Shown piece by piece: positions 14,836-21,522 of a stretch of 33,330 nucleotides of DNA. Position numbers and translations under genes: made by a program. The stretch lies in the IMG/VR virus record IMGVR_UViG_3300047560_001424, positions 1-33,330 of that record. One strand, 5' to 3'. The notes under the pieces are model-generated. The model ran no database searches. It was not told the DNA's origin and saw only the letters and a program-made list of their open reading frames with translations. The number at the start of each line of letters is the position of its first letter. The first letter of the stretch is position 1. Origin of the DNA: a virus.

Positions 14836-15144
14836 ATGAAAACACTTCAATATATTCCAATACCAATGACGGTTTGGGCATTCATCAGTTTATTATTGGC
14901 TTATCATGTTCATATGAAAGAAAAACAATTAGCAGATCGAGATCAGTCAGTGTGGGTAGCAGTTGCGGAAAAACTTCCTGATTTAAATGGTTCTTTTTAT
15001 ACAATCATTGAGGAAAATGGAGTCAAGTCCATGAAACTGTCAATTTATACAGATGGAAAATGGAAAGTTATGGACAGCACTGCCAATCCCATTTTTTGGC
15101 GTCCTATTCGTTCTTGGCCGGATGATGATGAAATTATTAAATAA
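14836..15144 (+). CDS. Membrane-anchored DUF551-like protein
   Basis: 102 aa. A membrane segment (about 11-26, MTVWAFISLLLAYHV) is followed by a domain with W.AVAEKLPDLNGSFYTIIEE, a YTDGKW strand and FWRPIRSWPDDD. This order resembles DUF551 proteins (W-VS-RLP...Y-DG-W...HW-P-P), which are common phage accessory proteins of unknown function and normally lack a membrane anchor. It follows the tRNA by 7 nt, has no SD and is visibly more AT-rich than its neighbours, as expected of a moron-type insertion. Confidence 0.6.
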   Translation: MKTLQYIPIPMTVWAFISLLLAYHVHMKEKQLADRDQSVWVAVAEKLPDLNGSFYTIIEENGVKSMKLSIYTDGKWKVMDSTANPIFWRPIRSWPDDDEIIK

Positions 15145-15223
15145 AAACACCACTTGCAAAGCTCATTGAAATTGGCAACGGGTTAAACTCGTGGACCAGC
15201 GGAATTTACCAAGTCAAACTCTT

Positions 15224-15397
15224 ATGAATAACTATAAAATAGCAATCATTTCTAACTGTTGTGGAGCTGAAGCTGACGAAGATACCGGTATATGTTCAGA
15301 CTGTTGCGATCACTGTTGTTTCGTATGCTTAAAATGCGACGAGGAATGGCAGGTTGGTAGCGAGCATGAGTGTAAAAAAATAGCCTCCCAGGATTGA
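15224..15397 (+). CDS. 57-aa Cys-rich zinc-ribbon-like protein
   Basis: ATG 15224 is preferred; a GTG at 15191 would add 11 residues. Neither has a good SD. NCCGAEADEDTGICSDCCDH and a downstream CxxC pair (FVCLKCDEEW), then HEC, give many metal ligands. The NCCGA...C..C pattern occurs in short phage and bacterial zinc-ribbon proteins of unknown role. Its 3' end is inside a leftward terminator-like hairpin. Confidence 0.6.
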   Translation: MNNYKIAIISNCCGAEADEDTGICSDCCDHCCFVCLKCDEEWQVGSEHECKKIASQD

Positions 15398-15409
15398 TAC
15401 TGAGAGGCT
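15374..15409 (-). terminator. Leftward intrinsic terminator
   Basis: On the minus strand a 10-bp stem with one mismatch (AGCCTCTCAG/CTGGGAGGCT, 8-nt loop) is followed by ATTTTTTTA. On the plus strand there is no T-run. No minus-strand gene lies nearby, so it most likely stops leftward read-through or an antisense RNA. Confidence 0.6.
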
Positions 15410-15576
15410 TAAAACTCAGTGACTAGCTGTGTTTTACTTGGAGACATGGTAACCCATGACTAACTCCAGTTTACAGCAGACACATCTACTACTCAACAAA
15501 AGTATAATCAGATAAGTATCAGAATTATTTGATAATTTAAGGTATTAAGAAGAAATTTAATACACTAAATAAATAG

Positions 15577-15593
15577 CGCGCCATTGAGGCGCG
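15577..15593 (-). terminator. Second leftward terminator-like hairpin
   Basis: CGCGCC/GGCGCG with a 5-nt loop, followed on the minus strand by CTATTTATTTAG. Same direction as the 15374-15409 element. Confidence 0.45.
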
Positions 15594-15656
15594 ACAGGAA
15601 AGAGTAGAGGTAGGTGTAGAGATCAGTCTTGAAGCGGTATTAGGATTCAATGTAAC

Positions 15657-15688
15657 GGGATAGCGGGATGGGGGGGATCTTGGGGGGG
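15657..15688 (+). other. G-quadruplex motif
   Basis: Four G-runs on the plus strand: GGG 15657-15659, GGG 15665-15667, seven G 15670-15676, seven G 15682-15688, with loops of 5, 2 and 5 nt. This meets the usual G3+N1-7 rule. It would form in the coding-strand DNA or in the mRNA leader of the SSB-like gene. Confidence 0.6.
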
Positions 15689-15718
15689 AAACCCATATTC
15701 TGTCAATAGGTCTACCCC

Positions 15719-15751
15719 CAAAATAGTTTGCAATAATGCAAAATAGTTTGC
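15719..15751. repeat. Two 13-bp direct repeats with 20-bp period
   Basis: CAAAATAGTTTGC occurs at 15719-15731 and 15739-15751. Between them TTTGC-AATAAT-GCAAA forms a dyad, and GTTTGGTAAAC follows at 15756-15766. Spacing of about two helical turns fits binding of a protein dimer or initiator on one DNA face. Confidence 0.55.
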
Positions 15752-15800
15752 TGCTGTTTGGTAAACTCAACAAAAACGACTAGAGAATAGGATAGAGACA

Positions 15801-16109
15801 ATGGCACGACCCATACAAACTTGGAGAAACAAAGGCATTGACGTAGCGGCTTGGCCGACGAGCAATGGAGGTTGCAGCTTTACGATACGCAAAACGTATA
15901 AGCCTAAGGACGAAAAGGAATATAAAGAGACGAAGACGTTCTTCAGTGGCGACATAAAGGTTCTTGTTGATTTGCTTAACCAGGCATCGGGTTGGGCACA
16001 TGAGTACTTCGGTGAGCCGGTAGCAGTAGTTGATACACGTCCCGTGAACCCAGCCGTCGCTGCAGTGGTAAAGAAAATTACCGACGAAATCGACGACATT
16101 CCATTTTAA
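15801..16109 (+). CDS. SSB-like single-stranded DNA binding protein
   Basis: 102 aa. The body (WRNKGIDVAAWPTSNGGCSF, then TIRKTYKPKDEKEYKETKTFF) looks like a compact beta-barrel with basic and aromatic residues. The protein ends DEIDDIPF, matching the acidic tip (D-D-I-P-F) of bacterial SSB proteins that recruits replication and repair partners. Full SSBs are usually longer, so this could also be another ssDNA-binding fold with a convergent tail. It is followed by an intrinsic terminator and may be transcribed on its own. Confidence 0.65.
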   Translation: MARPIQTWRNKGIDVAAWPTSNGGCSFTIRKTYKPKDEKEYKETKTFFSGDIKVLVDLLNQASGWAHEYFGEPVAVVDTRPVNPAVAAVVKKITDEIDDIPF

Positions 16110-16117
16110 TGTATACA

Positions 16118-16166
16118 CGGCAGAATCATTTCGTGCTAAAACGCACTAATTGGTTCTGCTGTTTTT
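16118..16166 (+). terminator. Rightward intrinsic terminator after SSB-like gene
   Basis: CGGCAGAATCA pairs with TGGTTCTGCTG over 11 bp (G-U pairs allowed). The loop holds its own GTGC/GCAC hairpin. The stem is followed by TTTTT. It lies 9 nt after the stop codon. Confidence 0.65.
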
Positions 16167-16181
16167 CAGCCTTGGGGACAA

Positions 16182-16541
16182 ATGACTAAACAAAGAGAAG
16201 ACAATGGCAAATGGGGTACTCCATTCGGTCATTGGTTACGCAACCAACCACGCCTTGATTCATCTGAAGGCTACGTAGCAACCGATATTGATTACCTCTG
16301 GAGCAATTACCGCACTGGCGAGTGGATGCTCATAGAGGAGAAATGCCGCATGGCATATCCAAGTGCTACTCAAAAAGAACTGCTCTTAAGACTTCGCAAA
16401 GTATGCCAAAAAGATCCGTTGTTTCGTGGTCTTCACTTACTGCAGTTTGAATGTGAGACACCCGACGACGGCCAAATGTTCTGGAATAAGCACCCAATCT
16501 CAACAGAAAATTTAATTGCAATGCTAAGGTTTGGACTATGA
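16182..16541 (+). CDS. Possible PD-(D/E)xK-like phage protein
   Basis: 119 aa with SD TTGGGGACA. The segment GYVATDIDYLWSNYRTGEWM followed by LIEEKCR gives a D...ExK arrangement (D36 or D38, E52/E53, K54) like restriction-endonuclease-fold nucleases. I recall similar phage proteins with this WMLIEEK motif of unknown function. The N-terminal WGTPFGHWLRNQ may bind DNA. Nuclease activity is inferred only. Confidence 0.5.
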   Translation: MTKQREDNGKWGTPFGHWLRNQPRLDSSEGYVATDIDYLWSNYRTGEWMLIEEKCRMAYPSATQKELLLRLRKVCQKDPLFRGLHLLQFECETPDDGQMFWNKHPISTENLIAMLRFGL

Positions 16542-16780
16542 ATGTTTATAGCCTACACACGATTAACGATGGCAAATGGTCCATCCGTTTAACAATCAAA
16601 GAAACGGATGATTTTAAGCATAGGTATGAGAGCCGTCCCGACCTACGAGCTTTGGTAGACGAATACTATAACCGCTCACCTGAAGAATTGGCACGGATAT
16701 TGATAGAGCAAGTCCTCGACTGCGAAACCGTTGAGGTAAATCTTATGTGCGGACCCGGCATTGTGATGAGGAAAGCATGA
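16538..16780 (+). CDS. 80-aa protein, function unknown
   Basis: ATGA overlap with the upstream gene. MNVYSLHTINDGKWSIRLTI begins as a beta hairpin; the middle is helical (RPDLRALVDEYYNRSPEELA). No motif recognised. Overlapping starts and stops suggest it is translated with its neighbours. Confidence 0.55.
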   Translation: MNVYSLHTINDGKWSIRLTIKETDDFKHRYESRPDLRALVDEYYNRSPEELARILIEQVLDCETVEVNLMCGPGIVMRKA

Positions 16781-16947
16781 TGGGCAAAAAAGAACTGTTA
16801 GAGCAGTACTTAGAGGCAATTGGATCCGTTGAAGGCGAGTTCACAATTTCAGATGTGAAAAGAGCTTTTGAAACTGGTTTTTCTATGGGTCAACTTATCG
16901 AAAAATTAAAACAGTTTGAGGAAACCGAAGATGACGAAATCAATTAA
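16777..16947 (+). CDS. 56-aa acidic helical protein
   Basis: ATG 16777 has a GAGGAAAG SD and overlaps the upstream stop by 4 nt. The product (MMGKKELLEQYLEAIGSVEG...) is helical and ends FEETEDDEIN. It shares a general pattern (FETGFSMGQLIEKLK) with the next protein (YACGFKDGYAMR), so the two may be distantly related. Function unknown. Confidence 0.55.
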   Translation: MMGKKELLEQYLEAIGSVEGEFTISDVKRAFETGFSMGQLIEKLKQFEETEDDEIN

Positions 16948-17149
16948 TATCGATGAAGTAATACAGCTTAAATTTCCGGTCTCAATGTTTCCAAGCGTGG
17001 ATGAACAAACAATGGTTCAACTTTACCGTGCTTATGCGTGTGGCTTCAAAGATGGTTACGCTATGCGGAATCCAGATGCTACAATCGAAGTAAAGCGTAA
17101 TCCCACGCTAGGAGAATTACTACATGCCACTCAACAAGAAAGGTCTTAA
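16931..17149 (+). CDS. 72-aa protein, function unknown
   Basis: ATG 16931 with GAGGAAACC upstream; it overlaps the preceding gene by 17 nt. MTKSINIDEVIQLKFPVSMF..., helical with a Gly-Phe-Lys-Asp-Gly turn, C-terminal LGELLHATQQERS. No recognised domain. Confidence 0.55.
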   Translation: MTKSINIDEVIQLKFPVSMFPSVDEQTMVQLYRAYACGFKDGYAMRNPDATIEVKRNPTLGELLHATQQERS

Positions 17150-17261
17150 GATTCGCGCTGCAATGGAAAAATTCTACGGCAAGAAACAAGGTGACGAAGT
17201 TTTCTATGCATCAGAAAACAAAGGTAACATTAAAAACGTAACTAAGAAGAAATCGAAATAG
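17124..17261 (+). CDS. 45-aa basic phage protein
   Basis: Short frame with a good SD (AGGAG, 9 nt before ATG). It starts MPLNKKGLKIRAAMEKFYGK, continues with DEVFYASENKG and ends NVTKKKSK. The pattern KKG.KI..AM...YG.KKG..VFYAS.NKG recurs in many phages, where it is a conserved protein of unknown function. Strong basic charge suggests nucleic acid or nucleoprotein binding. It overlaps both neighbours. Confidence 0.7.
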   Translation: MPLNKKGLKIRAAMEKFYGKKQGDEVFYASENKGNIKNVTKKKSK

Positions 17262-17869
17262 TGAACGCAGATATACCGCCTCTCAAAGTATTAGTCGCAA
17301 ATAAAAACCTCACGCAAAACGATGAGGCCGACGGATACGAGGCAGGATACGCATTTGCTATTCAGAGTTACAAAGGCCGGGCACTGCAGTTTCACGTTCT
17401 GTTTCAAAGTGGCGCTCATTTTCGCCATGTGCCACTGCATTGGCTTTTACACGAACCAGGACCATTCGAGACGCACGATTTAGAAATGTTGCAGCTATGG
17501 GACTGCTATAGTTTTCATCCTGTGGTGACGGTTTTTGACTTCTTACGAGACTATCAGTGCGATGCGATTCTTAAAGACAAAACGGTTGTTCCTGCTCGTT
17601 ATTGGTTTACGATTGATTGGCTTCCTGACTCTAACGAGCGTCCTGGTATCTTGCTCCAACCAGACCAGAATAAATGCGCCCACGTTGTCCTGCTGGGGAA
17701 CGGACAGATCGCCTGTTTGCCTACAAATAGGCTTACATTCAAGGACGCCTATTTTGTCGGTAACAAACCAGACGCAGCAACCAAAGGATATGTTACCATC
17801 GACACAGTTTTCACAGCAGAAAACGCTGATAGATGGTCGGTAGCTAACACAGATGAAACGTACTACTAG
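17261..17869 (+). CDS. 202-aa conserved-looking phage protein, function unknown
   Basis: GTG start overlapping the previous stop (TAGTG). The sequence is rich in aromatic residues and His (FRHVPLHWLLHEPGPFETHD, then LQLWDCYSFHPVVTVFDFL), and the middle and end are beta-rich (CAHVVLLGNGQIACLPTNRL). It looks like a folded enzyme or binding protein but no catalytic motif is recognisable. It precedes a VRR-NUC nuclease with a 17-nt overlap, so a DNA metabolism role is possible. Confidence 0.6.
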   Translation: MNADIPPLKVLVANKNLTQNDEADGYEAGYAFAIQSYKGRALQFHVLFQSGAHFRHVPLHWLLHEPGPFETHDLEMLQLWDCYSFHPVVTVFDFLRDYQCDAILKDKTVVPARYWFTIDWLPDSNERPGILLQPDQNKCAHVVLLGNGQIACLPTNRLTFKDAYFVGNKPDAATKGYVTIDTVFTAENADRWSVANTDETYY

Positions 17870-18236
17870 GTTTAGACACAAGCCTGAAGAGACAGCAATG
17901 ATCGTGTTTTTCGATTATTGTAGAGCTATGGCGCACGCTCACAAAGGTTATGGCTTAGCGTTCCACATACCAAACGAAAGCAAATCATCAATTCAGCGAC
18001 GCATGACAATGAAACGAGCGGGAGTAAAAAAAGGCATCCCGGACATCTGTGTTCCAATAGCAAATGATAAGTTCGCGTCACTGTTTATCGAAATGAAGAT
18101 TAAGCCGAATAAGCCGTCGCCAGAACAAATGCAGCTCATACGCGAATTGAATCAGGTAGGTAACTATGCAGCTCTCTGCTGGTCAGCGGATGAAGCGATT
18201 GAAATGCTAAACAAATATCTGAACAACAAGTTATGA
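17853..18236 (+). CDS. VRR-NUC domain nuclease
   Basis: 127 aa, a stand-alone VRR-NUC domain. HIPNESK, the MKRAGVKKGIPDI motif (D64), then LFIEMK (E80, K82) and SPEQ (Q92) form the PD-(D/E)xK active site of this family. Viral VRR-NUC proteins are thought to cut branched DNA such as Holliday junctions, as FAN1 relatives do. With ERF and the SSB-like protein it makes a plausible recombination set that resolves replicative DNA before packaging. Confidence 0.85.
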   Translation: MKRTTRFRHKPEETAMIVFFDYCRAMAHAHKGYGLAFHIPNESKSSIQRRMTMKRAGVKKGIPDICVPIANDKFASLFIEMKIKPNKPSPEQMQLIRELNQVGNYAALCWSADEAIEMLNKYLNNKL

Positions 18237-18715
18237 CTACCAACTATAAATCAGATGAAGACGATCTAATCTTAGACATACCAGAGCGTCATCTATGGAT
18301 GGCGGTCATAGAGCGAGCATTAAAAGACTATTGCTTTTTTTTTGATAAGCTCTGCAATACAGGCAGTGGTCAACTTGTAGATTTCCATCGCCTTACTAAT
18401 ATCGGGCAAAACGATTTTAACCTAAAAGCCATTGGACAATTTAATAGGCTACGCTGGTTTATTTACAGCAAGGAATATAAGCCGTTCAATCTGACTTACC
18501 TAGCTAACGAACTATACGAAGATGGCGACGGTACTGCTGGTCTGATACGTAAGGAAGCATCGAAGCAGTTTAAGCTGCATCTTAAAAATATTGAAGAGCG
18601 TAATCAGTTTGTAGCTATCGTCAGCTACATTAAAGAAAACACTACTGCTGCTGATTCTGAGGCCGCAGAGAAGGAAAGCAAACTGCGCCACAAACGGTAT
18701 AGAATGTTCGCCTAG
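18233..18715 (+). CDS. 160-aa protein at end of early operon, function unknown
   Basis: ATGA overlap with the nuclease gene. Helical, with many aromatic residues (FFFDKLCN, RLRWFIYSKEYKPFNL) and a charged C-terminus (KESKLRHKRYRMFA). Phage genes at this place often encode late regulators or antiterminators; nothing in the sequence proves that here. Its TAG shares the bases CTAG with the convergent holin-like gene. Confidence 0.55.
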   Translation: MTTNYKSDEDDLILDIPERHLWMAVIERALKDYCFFFDKLCNTGSGQLVDFHRLTNIGQNDFNLKAIGQFNRLRWFIYSKEYKPFNLTYLANELYEDGDGTAGLIRKEASKQFKLHLKNIEERNQFVAIVSYIKENTTAADSEAAEKESKLRHKRYRMFA

Positions 18716-18897
18716 CGCTTCTTCTTATCCTTAAGCGACCAAACTTGCGAGACGCCATATAGTACAGCTCCAGAAATTACTGGTGTAGCAGCTTCTGCCA
18801 ATTGATTTGATTCAGCTTCAGATACACCTACGGTAAGCAGTCCACCAGCAGCAAGCGTAAGAAGGTGGCGCACTATCGAGAAGATAAAAAGTTCCAT
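18712..18897 (-). CDS. Putative holin
   Basis: 61 aa. Two hydrophobic segments (SIVRHLLTLAAGGLLTVGV and TPVISGAVLYGVSQVW) are separated by a polar turn, with a KDKKKR tail. The RHLLT..GG.L pattern resembles the Pam3-gp28-type holin family. It is the last gene of the leftward late block and overlaps the secreted Cys-rich gene by 25 nt. It would form membrane lesions that trigger lysis. Confidence 0.65.
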   Translation of the reverse strand: MELFIFSIVRHLLTLAAGGLLTVGVSEAESNQLAEAATPVISGAVLYGVSQVWSLKDKKKR

Positions 18898-19670
18898 GCA
18901 ATTCTCCTTGCTTCATTCATCACATTAAACGATGACCTACAATCTCTGCGGGTCGGTCTTATAAAACTACCAAAGTTACAATTCATCCAACCAGACCAAT
19001 AAAACCGCACGTCGCAATCTTTAGTCTGTTCAGCAAAAGCCTTTAAGTCAACCGAAGAATTTGCCTCTGAACCGTCCATATCAGCGATACACGGTCGAGA
19101 TACATTGGGTCTAAGTCCGTGCCGCTCACAGACAAATCCGGGCAAGCATGGCTGTAAGTGCGGATTATCAACCAGCACACAAGCAGGCAAAGCAACACGT
19201 ACAGCGTCAAGCATAGTTTTTCTAGCCGGTCCATACAGATCACACTCCAGACATGGCGACACATAACAGCTCACAGTGCCTTTAGACGATTCAATACGAC
19301 GCTTAAAACGGCTTAAGATTTGATGGTATTTGCGAAACAGTGGAGAGGATGGGTTGGCCATTAATCGACTGGCAGAAGCCTTTGTGTGGCCGTATAAGAC
19401 GTCATGGCGCTGACATCTGCCATTACGCATACAAGGTGAGTTAATCAGATGCACTCTGATAACCTTGTCGTTACGAGTCTGTAGTATTTGATTGGCGCAA
19501 GGACACTCACGGCCAAACGAGTTTTCAAGCCATCCAGTTACAATCGGACGTGTACCAAAGGATGATACAGTTGCTTGACAGTCCCAAGTCTTGTTGCAAA
19601 GACCAAGATAACTAACGCCTTGCGCTTGTGCTGTAGCCATCAATGCTAACAACACAAGGATGATTCTCAT
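18873..19670 (-). CDS. Secreted Cys-rich protein in lysis cassette
   Basis: 265 aa with a clear Sec signal (MRIILVLLALMATAQAQG; likely cut near residue 16). The mature part has 16 cysteines, an even number consistent with disulfides in the periplasm. Notable segments are YLGLCNKTWDCQ, TGWLENSFGRECPC, VSCYVSPCLECDLYG and WSGWMNCNFGSF. No lysozyme, amidase or peptidase signature is visible. Position between a holin and a coiled-coil membrane protein suggests a lysis role, possibly a signal-exported endolysin of an unrecognised fold. Scattered aromatic and acidic residues would also allow a glycosidase. Confidence 0.55.
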   Translation of the reverse strand: MRIILVLLALMATAQAQGVSYLGLCNKTWDCQATVSSFGTRPIVTGWLENSFGRECPCANQILQTRNDKVIRVHLINSPCMRNGRCQRHDVLYGHTKASASRLMANPSSPLFRKYHQILSRFKRRIESSKGTVSCYVSPCLECDLYGPARKTMLDAVRVALPACVLVDNPHLQPCLPGFVCERHGLRPNVSRPCIADMDGSEANSSVDLKAFAEQTKDCDVRFYWSGWMNCNFGSFIRPTRRDCRSSFNVMNEARRIAWNFLSSR

Positions 19671-19909
19671 TTCTCAAGTATCCGATCTATCTTTTGTTCG
19701 ATGCGAGTAAGTCGGTCTTTAATCCCAAGCATTTCAGACTGCATTACTTCAACATGCATCGTAACTTGGTACTTGCTTTGCTCTAACTCTTTAAGAGAGT
19801 TTTTAACCTGTCGGTAGTCCATACCTACGAGCGAGATAACGATGCCGATAACTCCTTTAATAAGGAGATCAATCCAGTACCGCAATTCAGTGACATCGCT
19901 ATCCGTCAT
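19667..19909 (-). CDS. Membrane and coiled-coil lysis-associated protein
   Basis: 80 aa. Residues about 12-29 are a membrane helix (WIDLLIKGVIGIVISLVG), followed by a heptad-rich coiled coil to the end (LKELEQSKYQVTMHVEVMQS, then IKDRLTRIEQKIDRILEK). Size and layout resemble XhlA-type or spanin-like lysis accessory proteins, although XhlA usually has its helix at the C-terminus. Overlaps of 4 nt on both sides tie it to the lysis cluster. Confidence 0.6.
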   Translation of the reverse strand: MTDSDVTELRYWIDLLIKGVIGIVISLVGMDYRQVKNSLKELEQSKYQVTMHVEVMQSEMLGIKDRLTRIEQKIDRILEK

Positions 19910-20295
19910 ACAATTTCTAGCTCCGCGTCATCTCCATTCATTTCAATCATGAAACTTGCAAGAGCTGCTCTGCTGGAAAGAATAGCAGATTTAGTACCTA
20001 TTAAACCGTACATCATGCCAAGCAATATACACCCATGAGTATCCTCGTCGGTATTGCCAGCATGGATTAAAATATCACTGCGGTTAGGAACATCATGAAC
20101 CTTGTAGCAAAGTCCAAACTTAGGTGATTGGTGAATTAGTACCGGATACTTACCTTTTGGAATACAAGAGATTTGCTTTTCGTTGTTGCGCCACTTGTCT
20201 TCGAGCGTAACGAAACACGGCTTATCATCGATACAAAGCACGCCAAATTGGGCGTCGTTATGCTCTGTAACTCTGACAAGCCGTAACTGTTTCAT
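19906..20295 (-). CDS. DUF5675-like protein, possible peptidoglycan-related enzyme
   Basis: 129 aa. The core contains CFVTLEDKWRNNEKQISCIP, YPVLIHQSPKFG, then ILIHAGN (H78) and THGCILLG (C89). The H...GC arrangement is like the L,D-transpeptidase (YkuD) active site, and this family is listed as DUF5675 in phages. Enzyme activity is unproven. It starts on the fibre stop codon and precedes the lysis genes, so a cell-wall role fits. Confidence 0.65.
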   Translation of the reverse strand: MKQLRLVRVTEHNDAQFGVLCIDDKPCFVTLEDKWRNNEKQISCIPKGKYPVLIHQSPKFGLCYKVHDVPNRSDILIHAGNTDEDTHGCILLGMMYGLIGTKSAILSSRAALASFMIEMNGDDAELEIV

Positions 20296-21515
20296 TACGC
20301 AACTTCGTAAACAACATTCAAGCTAATAATATCACCAGCCGCGATTGTGATTGCTGGCTGCTGTCCAAAGTAAGATCCCACGCTAGTATCTCCAGCAAAT
20401 GCCACTGTTCCAGCAGCGTTATGCATACAAGCAACATGATATGTTGTGGCAGGACTAGCATCGAAGAACGTACCGTTTCCAATCACTTTATAAGAAACAG
20501 GTCCAAGTCCAGTTACAGGAAGTGTTACAAGAACAGGATTAGCAGCAGTTCCCGCGCTAGTAGCAGTAAGCATTGCTTGGAATGTTACTCGCCCAGGCTC
20601 AACTAAATACTTTGAGTAGTTGTTGGTATACGTGATTGTTGCACCTTGAGTTACTGTTGGTGTAAATGCTTGAAATACAGCAGATGGATTTAATACGTAA
20701 GCATTATTTCCATTGAGATAAATGTTATACAATCGAGACTGTATTAACATGCCAGCTTTAAGAGCGTTGCCTTCGCGGTCAAACAAACTGATTGCAGCAA
20801 GTCCACTGATTGCTATGGTACATCCGGCCGTGTTTGTTGTTGCGTCTTTTACAAAACTATAAAAACCGCTAACGCCAGCATTATATGCAGTAAGTGCTGG
20901 ACTAGGAGTAAGAACTATTGCATTGGCAGTGCCGGTAGAAACTCCAAGGTATGTTGCAAGATTGCTTTGAATTTCTGTAGATGATTGCGTCAATAAAAAT
21001 TGAGTACCATCATATACAACTTCGCAAAGTTGATTGATTTTAATATATCCAGCAGAAGCGGAAGCATTGGTCGATTGCAAAAAGATATTTTTTGCACCTA
21101 TTCCATTTACATTAAGAGTCGCAGCTCCGGTATTGCTAGCATTAGCAATAAACAAGAATCGTTGACCAGCTGCGTATGCTGCTATGGCAGGAGTTAAAGT
21201 AATTGTATATGCGGTAGCCGTACCACTAGAAGTTCCTCCCCATATTGGAGTGCTATCTTGTACCTGGCCCAATGCTGCATAGTCGTTTCTAGCAGATCCA
21301 TTGCCTACGCCAGTATGACGGAAGCCTCCCATTGGAAGGTTTGCCGTTGCACTATTCTGTCCATCTTTAGTAAGGCAGGTGTTAATACCAGCAGTGAAAT
21401 CATCGTCCTGTGTATCGTGACGACCGGCTTCAATACCAATGCCTAACGATGCGTCTCCTGTCCAACCGTTAGTTAAGTAGTTACCTTTACGATATGTTCC
21501 ACCAGACCAGCTCAT
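20295..21515 (-). CDS. Tail fibre protein
   Basis: 406 aa, Gly/Ala/Thr/Ser-rich, predicted beta. The N-terminus (MSWSGGTYRKGNYLTNGWTG, then DTQDDDFTAGINTCLTKDGQ, NLPMGGFRHTGVGNGSARND) is the conserved particle-attachment region of short phage fibres. The middle has TITLTPAIAAYAAGQRF repeats and the C-terminus (about 290-406) is a probable receptor-binding head. It follows the ejection protein genes and precedes lysis genes. Confidence 0.8.
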   Translation of the reverse strand: MSWSGGTYRKGNYLTNGWTGDASLGIGIEAGRHDTQDDDFTAGINTCLTKDGQNSATANLPMGGFRHTGVGNGSARNDYAALGQVQDSTPIWGGTSSGTATAYTITLTPAIAAYAAGQRFLFIANASNTGAATLNVNGIGAKNIFLQSTNASASAGYIKINQLCEVVYDGTQFLLTQSSTEIQSNLATYLGVSTGTANAIVLTPSPALTAYNAGVSGFYSFVKDATTNTAGCTIAISGLAAISLFDREGNALKAGMLIQSRLYNIYLNGNNAYVLNPSAVFQAFTPTVTQGATITYTNNYSKYLVEPGRVTFQAMLTATSAGTAANPVLVTLPVTGLGPVSYKVIGNGTFFDASPATTYHVACMHNAAGTVAFAGDTSVGSYFGQQPAITIAAGDIISLNVVYEVA

Positions 21516-21522
21516 ATTTCAC

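Larger units (their letters stand above)
15398..15800. other. Gene-poor intergenic region, candidate origin or control locus
   Basis: About 400 bp without a convincing gene. It contains a hairpin with leftward T-rich tail (15577-15593), a G-quadruplex motif (15657-15688), two 13-bp direct repeats (15719-15751) with an internal dyad, and an AT-rich stretch (15510-15576). A conserved GGAGAC SD at 15440-15445 precedes two tiny frames, a 5-codon one at 15446-15463 and a 19-codon one at 15456-15515 (MTNSSLQQTHLLLNKSIIR), which may be a leader peptide or a remnant gene start. Confidence 0.55.

Noticed and set aside
15145-15223. Second tRNA after tRNA-Asn
   Set aside because: No cloverleaf with T-stem and anticodon stem can be drawn here.
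15719-15751. CRISPR-like repeats
   Set aside because: Only two 13-bp repeats with a 7-bp gap; no spacers of normal length and no cas genes.
15537-15773. Minus-strand frame of 78 codons in the 15.4-15.8 kb gap
   Set aside because: It crosses the hairpin and G-runs, gives a Ser/Pro-rich non-protein-like product and has no SD.
15767-16118. Two minus-strand frames opposite the SSB-like gene
   Set aside because: Shadow frames of a convincing plus-strand gene with a proper SD and a terminator.
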